A DNA stretch of 64,000 nucleotides from Roseitranquillus sediminis (GCF_016918935.1 NZ_JAFFOB010000005.1:124001-188000); one strand, 5' to 3'; positions 17,427 to 28,749 are shown, counted from the first letter of the stretch. Program-made: numbers and translations. Notes: a model not told the origin generated them from the letters alone.

Positions 17427-18506
17427 ATGCGCGCCCATGAACCGCACCACTCGATGCCCGAGGACACTGGTCCAAGCGGCTATCCGCCGCGAGACCGGTT
17501 CATCACCCGGGTTTGCATCGTCGCCGCTGCCGTTGCGCTCCTGTTTCTCGCTTGGATCATCCGTCACGCGCTGATCCTCGCCTTTGCCGGCGTCGTCGTG
17601 GCGGTCATCGTGTCGTCGGTCGCCGATCCACTTCGGCGCAGGACCGGGATGCAGCGCGGTTACGCGGTGCTGGTGGCGGCATTGGTCATCCTGCTGATCC
17701 TCGGCTTTTTCGGCTGGCTCGCCATGCCGGAGGCCCAGTCGCAGGTGTCGCAGCTGATCGAACGGATCCCGGCCTCGCTGGACGAGATCGATCGGAGGTT
17801 CGGCGCCTGGTTCCCGGACGACCTCATGCAGAGCGGCGGCGTCGTCAGGAACATCGCCGCGCGACTCGCCTCGTGGTCCACGGCGCTGTTCGCCACCGTG
17901 ACCACCGTCATCCTTGTCATCGTGGCCGGCATCTTCCTCGCGACGAGGCCTCGCACTTACCGCGACGGACTGGTTTCCCTTTTCGTCCCGAACCGGCAGG
18001 AGCCGCTTCGCGAGGCGCTGAACCGGGCCGGTCACGCGCTGAAGGCGTGGCTGCGGGCGCAGCTCCTCTCGATGCTGGTAATTGGCGCTGGCGTGACGGC
18101 GGCGACGTGGCTGCTCGGGCTACCATCGCCCTTCGCGCTGGGACTGATAGCGGGCCTGCTGGAGTTCGTGCCGATCATAGGTCCGATTGCGGCGGCGATT
18201 CCGGCGCTGCTCCTCGCGATGATGATCAGCCCGGCGATGGTGCTCTGGACTGGCCTGACCTACTTCGCCATCGAGCAAATCGAGTCGAACATCGTCCTGC
18301 CGTTCGCGCAGAGCGAGGTGGCCGATCTGCCACCCGCCCTGTTGATCTTTGCGTTCGTCGCCTTTGGCGCCGTCTTCGGGCTCGCCGGCGTGGTCGTCAG
18401 CGCGCCACTCAGCGTCGCCCTCTACAGCCTCGTCAACGACCTCTACGTAAAGCCGCTCAACCAGCCGCACCGCGAAGCGGCTTCAGTCGGTGGAGGCGAG
18501 GGCTAG
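17427..18506 (+). CDS. AI-2E family transporter (PerM/TqsA type)
   Basis: 359 residues with about seven to eight membrane helices: a pair at residues 28-70, one near 80-98, a long soluble segment (100-150), then a C-terminal group with the family motif LEFVPIIGPIAAAIPALL. Members include TqsA and Na+/H+ antiporters, so the substrate should be left open. An alternative start is the ATG at 17454. It converges on rmuC with a 24-bp overlap. Confidence 0.88.
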   Translation: MRAHEPHHSMPEDTGPSGYPPRDRFITRVCIVAAAVALLFLAWIIRHALILAFAGVVVAVIVSSVADPLRRRTGMQRGYAVLVAALVILLILGFFGWLAMPEAQSQVSQLIERIPASLDEIDRRFGAWFPDDLMQSGGVVRNIAARLASWSTALFATVTTVILVIVAGIFLATRPRTYRDGLVSLFVPNRQEPLREALNRAGHALKAWLRAQLLSMLVIGAGVTAATWLLGLPSPFALGLIAGLLEFVPIIGPIAAAIPALLLAMMISPAMVLWTGLTYFAIEQIESNIVLPFAQSEVADLPPALLIFAFVAFGAVFGLAGVVVSAPLSVALYSLVNDLYVKPLNQPHREAASVGGGEG

Positions 18507-20027
18507 CCGCGCCGGCCCCTCCTCAAGCTCCTCGTCCTCCTGCCGATCGAAGTCCACCGGGATCGACTTGTTGGTCCGCGCGCCCATCACCTTGAGCTTT
18601 TCGATCTGGCCCAGAACGTTGCCGCGCCCGGTCGCGAGCTTGCCCATGGCATCCTCGTGTGCCCGCACGGCGGAGGCAAGCGCGCCGCCGACCTTGTCCA
18701 AGTCGGTCACGAAGCCCACCACCTTGTCGTAGAGACGTCCCGCCCGGACGGCGATATCCTCGGCGTTGCTCTCGCGACGCTCAACAGTCCAGATGTGGTC
18801 GACCGTGCGGAGCGTCACCATCAGCGTGCTCGGCGTCATCACGCCCACGCCCCTGGAGACGGCATAGGCGGTGAGATCGCCGACCTCGTTCAGCGCAGCC
18901 GAGAGCGCCCCCTCGATCGGCATGAACATCAGCACGTAGTCCACCGTTCCAGCGTCCAGCGCGTGGTAGCCCTTGGCCGCTAGCTGGTCGATGTGCCGCC
19001 GTACCGCCGCCGCGTGCTCGCGCAGATGCGCTGCGCGCTCTTCCTCTCTCTCCGCGTTCACCGCCGCTTCGTACGAGATCAGGCTGACCTTGCTGTCGAT
19101 CACCAGAGACTTATCGCGCGGCATCTTCACCACGACGTCCGGGCGCCAGCGCCCGCCCTCCTCGTCGCGCCGGCTTTCCTGCACCACGTAGTGGGTGCCA
19201 CGCTCCAGCCCCGACGCCTCGAGGATGCGCTCGAGGATCATTTCGCCCCACGCGCCCTGCCGCTGCTTGTCGCCCTTGAGCGCGCGGGTCAGGTTCGCCG
19301 CTTCCGACCGAATGCTTTCCGACTGCGTCGTCAGCATGATGATCTGCTGGCTAAGCCGCGCCCGCTCCTGGTCCGCCGCGCCATGCACCTTGCGCAATTC
19401 CTCCTCGAAGCGGCCGACATGTTCGCGGAACGGCGTGAGCAACTCGTTGAGTTTTTCGGTATGCGCCTTTGAGAAATCGGCGCCGGTGCGACGCAGGGTG
19501 GCGTTGGCCAGCTCCTCGAACCTGCGCGACATCTCCTCGCGCAGCTCCTTCAGAACCCCGACCTCACGCTCGGCCGAGGCGAGTTTGCCGTCGGTGTCCG
19601 CCTGCAGCGCCGCGTGAGCGGACTGCAGCCGGCCGTGCTCCTCCTGCAGCTTCCGGTGCCGATCAATCAGGTCCGCCATCTCGGACCTGGCCACTTCGGC
19701 CGTCCGCTCGAGCCGATCTACTGCCTCCGTGAGCCTCGACGCCTCCGCCACCTTGAGCCCATGCTCGGCCGCTGCGGCGTCATGCTTCTGACGCAGCGAC
19801 GTTAGATCGGAGCCCAGCCTCTCCAGCCGCTTATCCCGGTCCTCGAGCTGAACCGCCTGCCGCTCCGCAAGCCGGTTCGCCTCGTCGAGCGAGCGCCGGA
19901 GATCGCGCGTTTCCTGCTCGCGCCGCGCGCCCGTACGCCGATCCGCCACGAGCAGCGCGACTGCTACCGCAGTGACCATCATGAACGCTGCAGCGGCGGC
20001 TGTTGCAGGATCGAAGATCATCGGCAC
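18483..20027 (-). CDS. rmuC: DNA recombination protein RmuC
   Basis: 514 residues. A short N-terminal membrane anchor (about 10-28) is followed by a long coiled coil (about 35-200) and the RmuC nuclease-like domain, with [13 protein letters not shown], then [22 protein letters not shown] region (PD-(D/E)XK-like Asp and Asp-x-Lys) and LMFMPIEGA. RmuC limits inversions at short repeats in E. coli. It lies between the AI-2E protein and rpoD. Confidence 0.92.
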   Translation of the reverse strand: MPMIFDPATAAAAAFMMVTAVAVALLVADRRTGARREQETRDLRRSLDEANRLAERQAVQLEDRDKRLERLGSDLTSLRQKHDAAAAEHGLKVAEASRLTEAVDRLERTAEVARSEMADLIDRHRKLQEEHGRLQSAHAALQADTDGKLASAEREVGVLKELREEMSRRFEELANATLRRTGADFSKAHTEKLNELLTPFREHVGRFEEELRKVHGAADQERARLSQQIIMLTTQSESIRSEAANLTRALKGDKQRQGAWGEMILERILEASGLERGTHYVVQESRRDEEGGRWRPDVVVKMPRDKSLVIDSKVSLISYEAAVNAEREEERAAHLREHAAAVRRHIDQLAAKGYHALDAGTVDYVLMFMPIEGALSAALNEVGDLTAYAVSRGVGVMTPSTLMVTLRTVDHIWTVERRESNAEDIAVRAGRLYDKVVGFVTDLDKVGGALASAVRAHEDAMGKLATGRGNVLGQIEKLKVMGARTNKSIPVDFDRQEDEELEEGPARLALASTD

Positions 20028-20096
20028 GCACTCCCATCAGGATCGCGCCGATGTTCACGGTTCTCCCCCACCGCGTCAAGCGGCGGGCTCGAATTC

Positions 20097-22079
<1,983 letters not shown>

Positions 22080-22197
22080 CCGGCGCTCCTATCGTCAGGC
22101 TGATTCGACCAGCGGCCGAATCATTAGTTCGAATCGGTCTGCGGGAAACCCGCATACCCGGAAAAACTGAGACCCGCCATTGGGGCAGGCTCGGCGA

Positions 22198-24144
22198 TCA
22201 GGTGCGACGGCGCCCGCCGCGCGAGAAGTCGATCTCGCCGATCAGGTCGTCCAACGCCGTTCGTTCGTCGCGACGGACCTGAGCGCCATTTGGCGCCGTC
22301 TCGAAATCCTCGACCTGCCGCCGCTCTCGGCGCGGTCCGGCAAGTGCCTCCGCTGCCCTGCTCAAGCGCCAGATCAGGTTCTCGTCGGCGTTCTCCGCCT
22401 GCCGCAGCGCCTCGTCAATGTCGCGCCTGGCCCCCCGTCGCGCAGCCAACTTCGCAAATTCCTCGGCAAGGCACAGCGCCGCACGCTCGTCTACCGCTCC
22501 GCGCCGCACGCCCGGGGCGATCTGCACGTGGCGAGTCATGTGCAGCCGTTCAAGAGGTGCTTTCCCAAGCCGACCCGCAAGATACGCCCGAATATCACCG
22601 TGCTCGGGCACATCCGGCGCAAGCAGTGCCGCCTGCAGCGCCCGGTGGTCGTCGGACGTCATCTCCAGCCGCTCCAGTTCGCCTTCGAATTGCGGCAGCA
22701 AGCTCGGGTGCGCGATCAGCGTCGCCAAGATGACCGCCTCCCGCAGTTCCTCCGCCATTGCATCGCCAGAGGCGGCCAGCAGGCTCGAGCGCGTCTCAGG
22801 CGCAGCCGTCGGAGGCCGTGACCAGGCGCGAAAGCCGCGACCGCGCGGCGGGCGCCGCTTCTGCCCAAAGAGCTCTTTCCGCAGCTCTGCGAACTCCTGC
22901 CCGTAATGCGTCCGGAGCGACGGGTCGGGGATCCGGCGGATCGCCGTGCGCAGCGAACGGTCGAGCGCCGCCTTGCGCTCCGGGCTGTCGAAGAACTTGC
23001 CCTCCGTCTCCCGCCGCCACAGCAGCCGCACCATGGGTTGCGCCTCCTCGATCAGGCGACGCATTGCCGTCCGCCCTTCGCTCCGAACGACGTCGTCTGG
23101 ATCGCGCCCCTCGGGCATCAGGCAGAAGCGCAGCGATTGCCCCGCGTCGAGCATCGGCAAAGCCACGTCGATGAGCCGCATGGCCGCCCGCAGACCGGCT
23201 CGGTCGCCGTCGAGCGCGACGACGGGCTCGGGATGGATGCGCCAGAGAAGGCGGAGCTGATCTTCCGTGATCGCGGTGCCGAGGGGCGCTACGGCGGCCC
23301 CAAAGCCAGCCTCCGACAGCGCAATGACGTCCATGTAGCCCTCAGCGACGATCAATGGCTGATCGCGCCCCGCTGCCTCACGCGCGGGACCTACGTTGTA
23401 GAGACCGCGCCCCTTGTCGAAGATCTCGGTCTGCGGCGAATTGAGGTACTTGGCCCTAGCGCCCGGGTCGAGCGCCCGCCCGCCCAGTGCGATGGTCTGA
23501 CCTCGCGCATCCCTGATCGGAAAGATGATCCGGCCGCGAAACCGGTCGTAGGCGGCGCTCCCATCCTCGGGCCGCGCCGCCAGTCCCGCGTCGACCACCA
23601 GCTGCTCCGGCACCCCCTGCGCGGTCAGATGCGCCAGAACTCCTCGCCGCGCGTCGGGCGCAAATCCGACCGCCCACCTCTCCTGCGCCGCATCGTCGAG
23701 ACCGCGCCGCGCCAGGTAGTCTCGCGCGACCCCCGCGGCCGCCGTACGGAGCTGCAGGCGGTAATGCCGCACCGCCTGCTCCATCACCTCGACCAGTTGC
23801 GCCCGCCGGTCCGCCTTCGCCCTGGAGGCCGGACTGCGCTCGGGCAGCTCAAGTCCGGCCTCTTGGGCCAGCCGCTCGACGGCCTCGATGAAGCTCAGGT
23901 TCTCCGTCTCTCGCGTGAAGCGAATCGCGTCGCCCTTCGCGTGGCATCCGAAGCAGTAGTAGAAGCCCTTGCGGTCATCGACGTGGAAGCTCGCGGTTTT
24001 TTCCTGATGGAATGGGCACGGTGCCCACATGTCGCCTTTGCCCTGGTTGGACTTGCGCAGATCCCACGCGACCTTGCGTCCCACGACCTGCGCAAGGCTG
24101 ACGCGGGAGCGCAACTCGTCCAGAAAGGCGTCCGGAAGATTCAT
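22198..24144 (-). CDS. dnaG: DNA primase
   Basis: 648 residues. N-terminal zinc ribbon (CPFHQEKTASFHV, YYCFGCHAKGD), the TOPRIM catalytic core with the Glu of VAEGYMDVIAL and the acidic pair in VVALDGDRAG, and a divergent C-terminal DnaB-interacting domain. The ATG at 24144 opens MNLPDAFLDELRSRVSL, the usual N-terminus; the upstream frame is not family-like. pleD lies 64 bp upstream on the same strand. A small hairpin (GCGGG/CCCGC, 22141-22153) sits between dnaG and rpoD without a U-run. Confidence 0.96.
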   Translation of the reverse strand: MNLPDAFLDELRSRVSLAQVVGRKVAWDLRKSNQGKGDMWAPCPFHQEKTASFHVDDRKGFYYCFGCHAKGDAIRFTRETENLSFIEAVERLAQEAGLELPERSPASRAKADRRAQLVEVMEQAVRHYRLQLRTAAAGVARDYLARRGLDDAAQERWAVGFAPDARRGVLAHLTAQGVPEQLVVDAGLAARPEDGSAAYDRFRGRIIFPIRDARGQTIALGGRALDPGARAKYLNSPQTEIFDKGRGLYNVGPAREAAGRDQPLIVAEGYMDVIALSEAGFGAAVAPLGTAITEDQLRLLWRIHPEPVVALDGDRAGLRAAMRLIDVALPMLDAGQSLRFCLMPEGRDPDDVVRSEGRTAMRRLIEEAQPMVRLLWRRETEGKFFDSPERKAALDRSLRTAIRRIPDPSLRTHYGQEFAELRKELFGQKRRPPRGRGFRAWSRPPTAAPETRSSLLAASGDAMAEELREAVILATLIAHPSLLPQFEGELERLEMTSDDHRALQAALLAPDVPEHGDIRAYLAGRLGKAPLERLHMTRHVQIAPGVRRGAVDERAALCLAEEFAKLAARRGARRDIDEALRQAENADENLIWRLSRAAEALAGPRRERRQVEDFETAPNGAQVRRDERTALDDLIGEIDFSRGGRRRT

Positions 24145-24208
24145 TGCCGGAGTATCCAGCCGGCGCGGGACGGTGTCCAGTTCGCGGCGGAACGACCGCA
24201 CCTCGTCG

Positions 24209-25588
24209 TCAAGCAGCCGGACGGCTCATGGTGACCTTGTTGCGGCCGTCTGACTTGGAGCCGTAGAGCGCGCGGTCGGCCGCGTCGATGAGGGAGGCGA
24301 CCACATCGAGGCCCTTTGTGCCGCCCCCGACCGAGACGCCGATGCTCATGGTGACGTGGATCGAGATCCCGCTCGGAAGTTCGCACGGCACGGCGTCGAT
24401 TACGCGGCAGAGCCGTTCGCCCGCCAGCCGGGCCTCCGTCAGGTCGCATTCGGGGAGCGCCACCAGGAACTCCTCGCCGCCGATTCGCGCGACGAGATCA
24501 TGTCCGCGCAGATTGTCCTTCAGACGACGCGCGACCTCGACCAGCACCGCATCCCCCACCGCGTGACCGTAGCGGTCGTTGATGTCCTTGAAGCGGTCGA
24601 TGTCCGCGACCATGACGGCGAAGGTCCGGCCGGTCTCCGCCGCACGGGACGAGACGCGCTTCAGATGCGCCATCGCGTACCGGCGATTGTAGAGGCCGGT
24701 CAGCGGGTCGAGCACCGCCAGGCGCAGATCCTCGTCGACCGCCGCCCGGAGAGCGTCGGCTTCGCGCTTGCGCCGCAGCTGGCTCTTGAGGCGCACCGCC
24801 AGTTCCGGCAGCTCGAAGTCGGCCGGGATCAGATCGTTGGCGCCGAGGTCCAGCGCCATGGCCCTGCAGTCGCGATCCTCGGTGGGTGCCATGAAGATGA
24901 TGGCTGCGAAGCGGGTAAACGCCCGCGAGCGCAGGTCCGCCAGGAGCCGCAGCGTTGCCGTCGCGCATCCGGTCGACGCGTCGAGCACGTAGACATCCGC
25001 GGCGCGGCCACGGCTCTCCTGCTCGAGCGCCGCGACCGGATCGGTAACCTCCATGTGGTGCCGCACCAGCGGCCTCAGTGCCTCGCACCATTCCGCCGCC
25101 CGCGCGCCGGCCGGCGAAACGAACGCGATCCGGCCGGGCGGCGCAAAAGTTGCGGACGGCTCGGCAAACCCGAACTCGCCAGCAGTCGTCCGCCTCCGCT
25201 TCAGCTCCTCGCTCGTGTCCCGCATCCTGAGGATGCTGCGCACGCGAGCCATGAGCACCACCTCATCATGAGGCTTGCGCAGCAGCTCGTTCGCCCCCGC
25301 CTCGAGCGCCGCACGCCGCGCCTCGCTGTCGTCGCGCCTTGCGGACAAGATAATGGGCAGATCGCGTAGGCGGGGATCCGTGCGCAGCGCGCGGCAGAGG
25401 TTGATCCCCGTGCCGTCGCCAAGCCTCTCGTCCAGCATGATGATATCGGGTGACGCGTTGAGAGCCTGCTCGGCAACCTCGTCGGCCGTCACCGCTTGCA
25501 TGACTTCGTAGCGAGCTGCATCGAGCAGGTCGATCAGGAGATCCCTTTCCTCCTGCACTCCGCCGGCGACCAAGATTCTTCCGGTCAT
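24209..25588 (-). CDS. pleD: PleD-like response regulator diguanylate cyclase
   Basis: 459 residues: receiver domain 1 (about 4-120), a degenerate second receiver (about 150-275) and a GGDEF domain. The GGDEF domain looks active: DIDRFKDINDRYGH, GGEEF, and an RGHD inhibitory site five residues before it. Receiver 1 keeps the phospho-acceptor Asp53 (LDERLGDG) and the C-terminal Lys (LLRKP), but the usual acidic pair after the first strand is replaced by A-G-G (residues 8-10). The ATG at 25588 is chosen because it starts the receiver fold. PleD makes cyclic-di-GMP and drives the motile-to-sessile switch in Caulobacter. Confidence 0.92.
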   Translation of the reverse strand: MTGRILVAGGVQEERDLLIDLLDAARYEVMQAVTADEVAEQALNASPDIIMLDERLGDGTGINLCRALRTDPRLRDLPIILSARRDDSEARRAALEAGANELLRKPHDEVVLMARVRSILRMRDTSEELKRRRTTAGEFGFAEPSATFAPPGRIAFVSPAGARAAEWCEALRPLVRHHMEVTDPVAALEQESRGRAADVYVLDASTGCATATLRLLADLRSRAFTRFAAIIFMAPTEDRDCRAMALDLGANDLIPADFELPELAVRLKSQLRRKREADALRAAVDEDLRLAVLDPLTGLYNRRYAMAHLKRVSSRAAETGRTFAVMVADIDRFKDINDRYGHAVGDAVLVEVARRLKDNLRGHDLVARIGGEEFLVALPECDLTEARLAGERLCRVIDAVPCELPSGISIHVTMSIGVSVGGGTKGLDVVASLIDAADRALYGSKSDGRNKVTMSRPAA

Positions 25589-25643
25589 CAGCCACCTGCC
25601 CCTGTTGCCTTGTCGCGATGTCTGCAAACTGAGCCATCAATGG

Positions 25644-25658
25644 TTAACAACGCATTAG
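25644..25658 (+). promoter_or_regulatory. CtrA-like binding site between pleD and DUF3572
   Basis: TTAA-N7-TTAG, one mismatch to the alphaproteobacterial CtrA consensus TTAA-N7-TTAA, in the short divergent region between pleD and the DUF3572 gene. AT-rich spaced motifs are uncommon in this GC-rich window. Binding is inferred only. Confidence 0.35.
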
Positions 25659-25678
25659 CATTCACAAGGGAACAAGCA

Positions 25679-25957
25679 ATGCGACAGGACGAGGCCGAGC
25701 TTGTGGCGGTGTCGGCCCTGGCTTGGCTGGCCGGGAACGACTCGCTACTGCCAGTGTTCCTGGGCGCCACGGGCGCCTCAGGAGAGAGCATCAGGACAGG
25801 CGTGCAAGATCCTGTTTTCCTTGGCTCCGTGCTGGACTTCGTCCTGATGGACGATGCCTGGATCATGGCGCTCTGCGACGATGCTGGCCTCGGCTACGAC
25901 GTGCCCGGACGGGCGCGGGCGGCGCTACCTGGCGGAAACGTGCCGACGTGGACCTGA
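25679..25957 (+). CDS. DUF3572 family protein
   Basis: 92 residues. Helical protein with AVSALAWLAGND, a central LPVFLGATGASGESIRTGVQDP, FLGSVLDFVLMDD and ALPGGN near the end, matching DUF3572, an alphaproteobacterial family of unknown function. AAGGGA lies nine bases before the ATG at 25679; an upstream in-frame ATG at 25640 lacks such a site. It is followed after 6 bp by the HAD phosphatase, so the two are likely co-transcribed, divergent from pleD. Confidence 0.85.
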   Translation: MRQDEAELVAVSALAWLAGNDSLLPVFLGATGASGESIRTGVQDPVFLGSVLDFVLMDDAWIMALCDDAGLGYDVPGRARAALPGGNVPTWT

Positions 25958-25963
25958 TGGGCG

Positions 25964-26686
25964 ATGCGGGTGCGCGGCGTGATCTTCGACAAGGACGGAA
26001 CCCTTTTCGACCTGCAGGCGACTTGGGCGCCCTGCGCAGAACGCCTCGCAACGGAGCTGTCGGGCAACGACGCGACGTTGGAGCACCGCCTTCGCACCGT
26101 CCTCGGCTACGACGCGGCGACGCGGCGACTCGTGCCCGACAGCATCATGATTGCCGAGACGCCGGACCGGGTTCGGGACGCCCTGCTCGCGGCGCTGCCG
26201 GCCGGAGCCGATCGACGAGGGCTGCGGACGCTCATCGACGACGTGGCCGCCCGGACGGAACAGGTGCCGACGGTTCCGCTGCTCCCGCTTCTCGACGAGC
26301 TCGTTGGCCGCGGCCTCCTGCTGGCCTGCGTTACCAATGACGCGGAAGATACCGCTCGCCTCCACCTGCAGCAGGCAGGCGTGGAGACGCGGTTTCAAGC
26401 CATCGTCGGCTTCGATAGCGGCCACGGCGCCAAGCCCGACGCCGCGCCCCTGCTCGCAACCGCCGCGCGACTTGGCCTTCGACCGCACGAGGTGGTGGTG
26501 GTGGGCGACAGCGTCTACGACATGCGCGCGGGGCACGCGTCGGGGATGCGTTGCCTCGGCGTGCGCACCGGCGGGGAGGAGGCCCCGCTGTACGATCTAG
26601 CGGCGACGGTCTTGGACGATGTCGGCGGTCTCCCGGGCTGGCTGGACGAGATCGGCGCGTCCAGCTCCCTGCAGACACAGTTTTAG
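25964..26686 (+). CDS. HAD hydrolase, phosphoglycolate phosphatase-like
   Basis: 240 residues. HAD motif I FDKDGTLFDL, motif II CVTNDAED, Lys in GAKPDAAP and motif IV VVVGDSVYDMRAG, with a helical C1 cap between I and II. Likely a Gph-type phosphatase clearing 2-phosphoglycolate, though related HAD enzymes act on other small phosphates. Located 6 bp after the DUF3572 gene; DUF3572-gph pairs are common in Rhodobacterales. Confidence 0.85.
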   Translation: MRVRGVIFDKDGTLFDLQATWAPCAERLATELSGNDATLEHRLRTVLGYDAATRRLVPDSIMIAETPDRVRDALLAALPAGADRRGLRTLIDDVAARTEQVPTVPLLPLLDELVGRGLLLACVTNDAEDTARLHLQQAGVETRFQAIVGFDSGHGAKPDAAPLLATAARLGLRPHEVVVVGDSVYDMRAGHASGMRCLGVRTGGEEAPLYDLAATVLDDVGGLPGWLDEIGASSSLQTQF

Positions 26687-26781
26687 TTAAACGACTCCTG
26701 GGCATTACGGCGGTGCAGGCGTGCGCTTGAGCCTTTCTTAAGCGGCTCGTTCCTAGGCTGGGTCGTGGAGAGAGGTTCCAG

Positions 26782-27372
26782 ATGCACGGACTGACAAACA
26801 AGGCGATCGAGAGCTTCGTGCGCGACACGTACGGAGTCGACGTCTGGCTCGAGGTCGCGCGGCGCGCGCGCCTCGACGAGCCCTCCTTCGAGGCAATGCT
26901 GAGCTACGAAGACTTCGTGACCCGACGCGTGCTCGACGCTGCAACCGACTGCCTCGACAAGCCTCTGGACGCGTTCCTGGAGGACCTCGGCACCTACCTC
27001 GTCTCGCACCCGACGACAGAAGCGCTGCGTCGACTGCTGCGCTTCGGCGGCGAGACATTCGCGGAGTTCCTCGATTCGCTGGACGACTTGCCGGGACGTG
27101 CGCGCCTGGCGGTGCCGGATCTGGACCTTCCATCGCTCGAATTGATCGACGAAGGCGATGAAGGAGCGTGGCACCTCCACTGCCGCTACCCGCAGGCCGG
27201 CTACGGCCACGTTCTGGTCGGCATCCTGAGAGCGCTCGCGGACGACTATGGCGCGCTGGTCATCATGGACGTGGTCGAGCACGTGGAGGGACGGGAGACG
27301 TTGTCCATCGTGCTGCACGACCCTGCATTCGCCGAAGGACGCCGCTTCGAGCTGGCGGCGCGCGCTTCGTGA
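26782..27372 (+). CDS. H-NOX-like sensor protein lacking the canonical heme histidine
   Basis: 196 residues, the length of a stand-alone H-NOX. The opening MHGLTNKAIESFVRDTYG and the later GYGHVLVGILRALADDYG fit the family. In canonical H-NOX the axial His lies in a Leu-His context about residue 102; here the aligned stretch is SLDDLPGRARLAV, with Pro104 where the His would be. The Tyr-x-Ser-x-Arg heme-propionate motif is reduced to HLHCR with only Arg kept. Heme binding is therefore doubtful or uses another ligand. It overlaps the diguanylate cyclase by GTGA, so it probably controls that enzyme. Confidence 0.85.
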   Translation: MHGLTNKAIESFVRDTYGVDVWLEVARRARLDEPSFEAMLSYEDFVTRRVLDAATDCLDKPLDAFLEDLGTYLVSHPTTEALRRLLRFGGETFAEFLDSLDDLPGRARLAVPDLDLPSLELIDEGDEGAWHLHCRYPQAGYGHVLVGILRALADDYGALVIMDVVEHVEGRETLSIVLHDPAFAEGRRFELAARAS

Positions 27373-28403
27373 CCGGCTCCGTCCCATCCGACCGCATCGG
27401 TGTGGGCGCGCGGGCGCTGGATCTACTCATGCCGATGCACCTACGCGTGGATTCCGACCTCTCGGTCCTGCACGCTGGCCCGACCATGCTCCGTATCAGG
27501 CCGGCGTCACGACTGATCGGGCGTGCCTTGAGCGAGATCTTCGAGATCCGCCGCCCGCGCAGTTTCAACCCGTCTCTTTTTTCCGAGAGCCTCGGACAGA
27601 AGGTGCATCTATCCTTTCGGGATCCGCCACAGACGTCGCTGAAGGGCGTCATCGTCGGCTTGCCGGACGGCGGAGGCATTGTGAACGTCAGCTTCGGCAT
27701 CGGCGTCGTCGACGCTGTACGGGACTACGGTCTCACCAGTGCCGACTTCGCCGCAACCGACCTGACAATCGAGATGCTCTATCTCGTGGAGGCCAAGTCG
27801 GCCGCGATGGAGCAGTCCCGCGATCTCAACCAGCGACTGCAGATTGCCAAGAGCACCGCTGAACGGCAGGCGCAGACTGACGCCCTCACGGGCGCATGGA
27901 ACCGACGCGCCCTCGAGATGGAGCTCGCGCGCGTCATCGAGACGCGTACCCCCTTCACGCTGATGCGCCTCGACCTCGACTTCTTCAAGAACGTCAACGA
28001 CACGGTTGGCCATGCGGCCGGCGATCATGTCCTGCAGGTCGTGACGCGGATCCTCGGCGACGAGACGCGCTCTGGCGACATAGTGGCGCGCGTCGGCGGG
28101 GATGAATTCGTGCTGGTGCTGCACGGCCTCGTGGATGCTGCACGCGCGGATCGGATCGCCCGGCGCATCATCGAGCGGGTGGCCGAGCCCATCGACTTCG
28201 ACGGCACCCTCTGCCAGGTCGGCTCGAGCATCGGATCGACGATGAGCGTGCTGTACGACCGCCCGGATCTGGATCGGATGCAGCGGGACGCGGATGCGGC
28301 GCTCTATCGCTCCAAGCACTGCGGTCGCGGTCGCCACACCAGCGCGACCATATTGTCGGGTTTCAGCTCAGGGCCAGCTTCGACGCACGCTCCGGCAGCC
28401 TGA
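27369..28403 (+). CDS. Diguanylate cyclase with H-NOXA-like N-terminal domain
   Basis: 344 residues. Starts at a GTG inside the H-NOX-like stop (GTGA). The N-terminal half (about 10-150) looks like the PAS-fold H-NOX-associated domain (LLMPMHLRVDSDLSVLHAGP), followed by a short coiled coil and a GGDEF domain with LDLDFFKNVNDTVGH and GGDEF. An RSGD inhibitory site lies five residues before GGDEF, so product feedback is expected. It makes cyclic-di-GMP, presumably gated by the coupled H-NOX-like protein. Confidence 0.88.
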   Translation: MTGSVPSDRIGVGARALDLLMPMHLRVDSDLSVLHAGPTMLRIRPASRLIGRALSEIFEIRRPRSFNPSLFSESLGQKVHLSFRDPPQTSLKGVIVGLPDGGGIVNVSFGIGVVDAVRDYGLTSADFAATDLTIEMLYLVEAKSAAMEQSRDLNQRLQIAKSTAERQAQTDALTGAWNRRALEMELARVIETRTPFTLMRLDLDFFKNVNDTVGHAAGDHVLQVVTRILGDETRSGDIVARVGGDEFVLVLHGLVDAARADRIARRIIERVAEPIDFDGTLCQVGSSIGSTMSVLYDRPDLDRMQRDADAALYRSKHCGRGRHTSATILSGFSSGPASTHAPAA

Positions 28404-28646
28404 TCCCGCGCGCCAAGGCAGGGCTACGATGCCGCGTCTCTCGGCGACTGGTTCCGTGATCGGTGCAACGAGGCAGAGCTTCACCACTGCGGGGCTCATG
28501 GACTTCGCAAGGCGGGCGCACGGCATCTGGCCGAGGCAGGGATGACCGAATGGGAGGTGATGGCCTTCCTCGCGCACAAGCCGGCGAAGGAAGCGAGCCG
28601 CTATGTCGCCGACGCGAACCGGATTAGGTTGAGACCTCCGGCATGA
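28404..28646 (+). pseudogene. 3' remnant of a tyrosine-recombinase integrase
   Basis: Immediately after the cyclase stop, the same frame encodes about 75 residues with clear integrase C-terminus character and no start codon: YDAASLGDWFRDRC, then HGLRKAGARHLAEAG (the HxxR motif), EWEVMAFLAHK (the following His) and EASRYV (the nucleophile Tyr). The N-terminal part with the first catalytic Arg is gone. It ends in TGA-TAA. The fragment lies about 100 bp from the 3' end of tRNA-Glu, a typical integration target, so this is a scar of a lost element. Confidence 0.82.
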
Positions 28647-28711
28647 TAAGGCTGGCGAGCACGCAAGACGAACATATCTTATCCAGCCTTCCGAAGAAGT
28701 TGGACAACGGG

Positions 28712-28733
28712 GGCGCTTAAATCTGAAAGCGCC
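28712..28733 (-). other. Hairpin downstream of tRNA-Glu
   Basis: GGCGCTT/AAGCGCC, a perfect 7-bp stem with an 8-nt loop, 17 bases beyond the tRNA-Glu 3' end. It has no U-run. It may end or process the tRNA transcript, or belong to the integration scar. A second inverted repeat (AAGGCTGG at 28648-28655, CCAGCCTT at 28683-28690) lies between it and the integrase remnant. Confidence 0.45.
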
Positions 28734-28749
28734 TGCGAACAGAAAGAAG

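Noticed and set aside
22141-22153. Terminator between dnaG and rpoD
   Set aside because: A 5-bp stem with a 3-base loop and no U-run; too weak to call.
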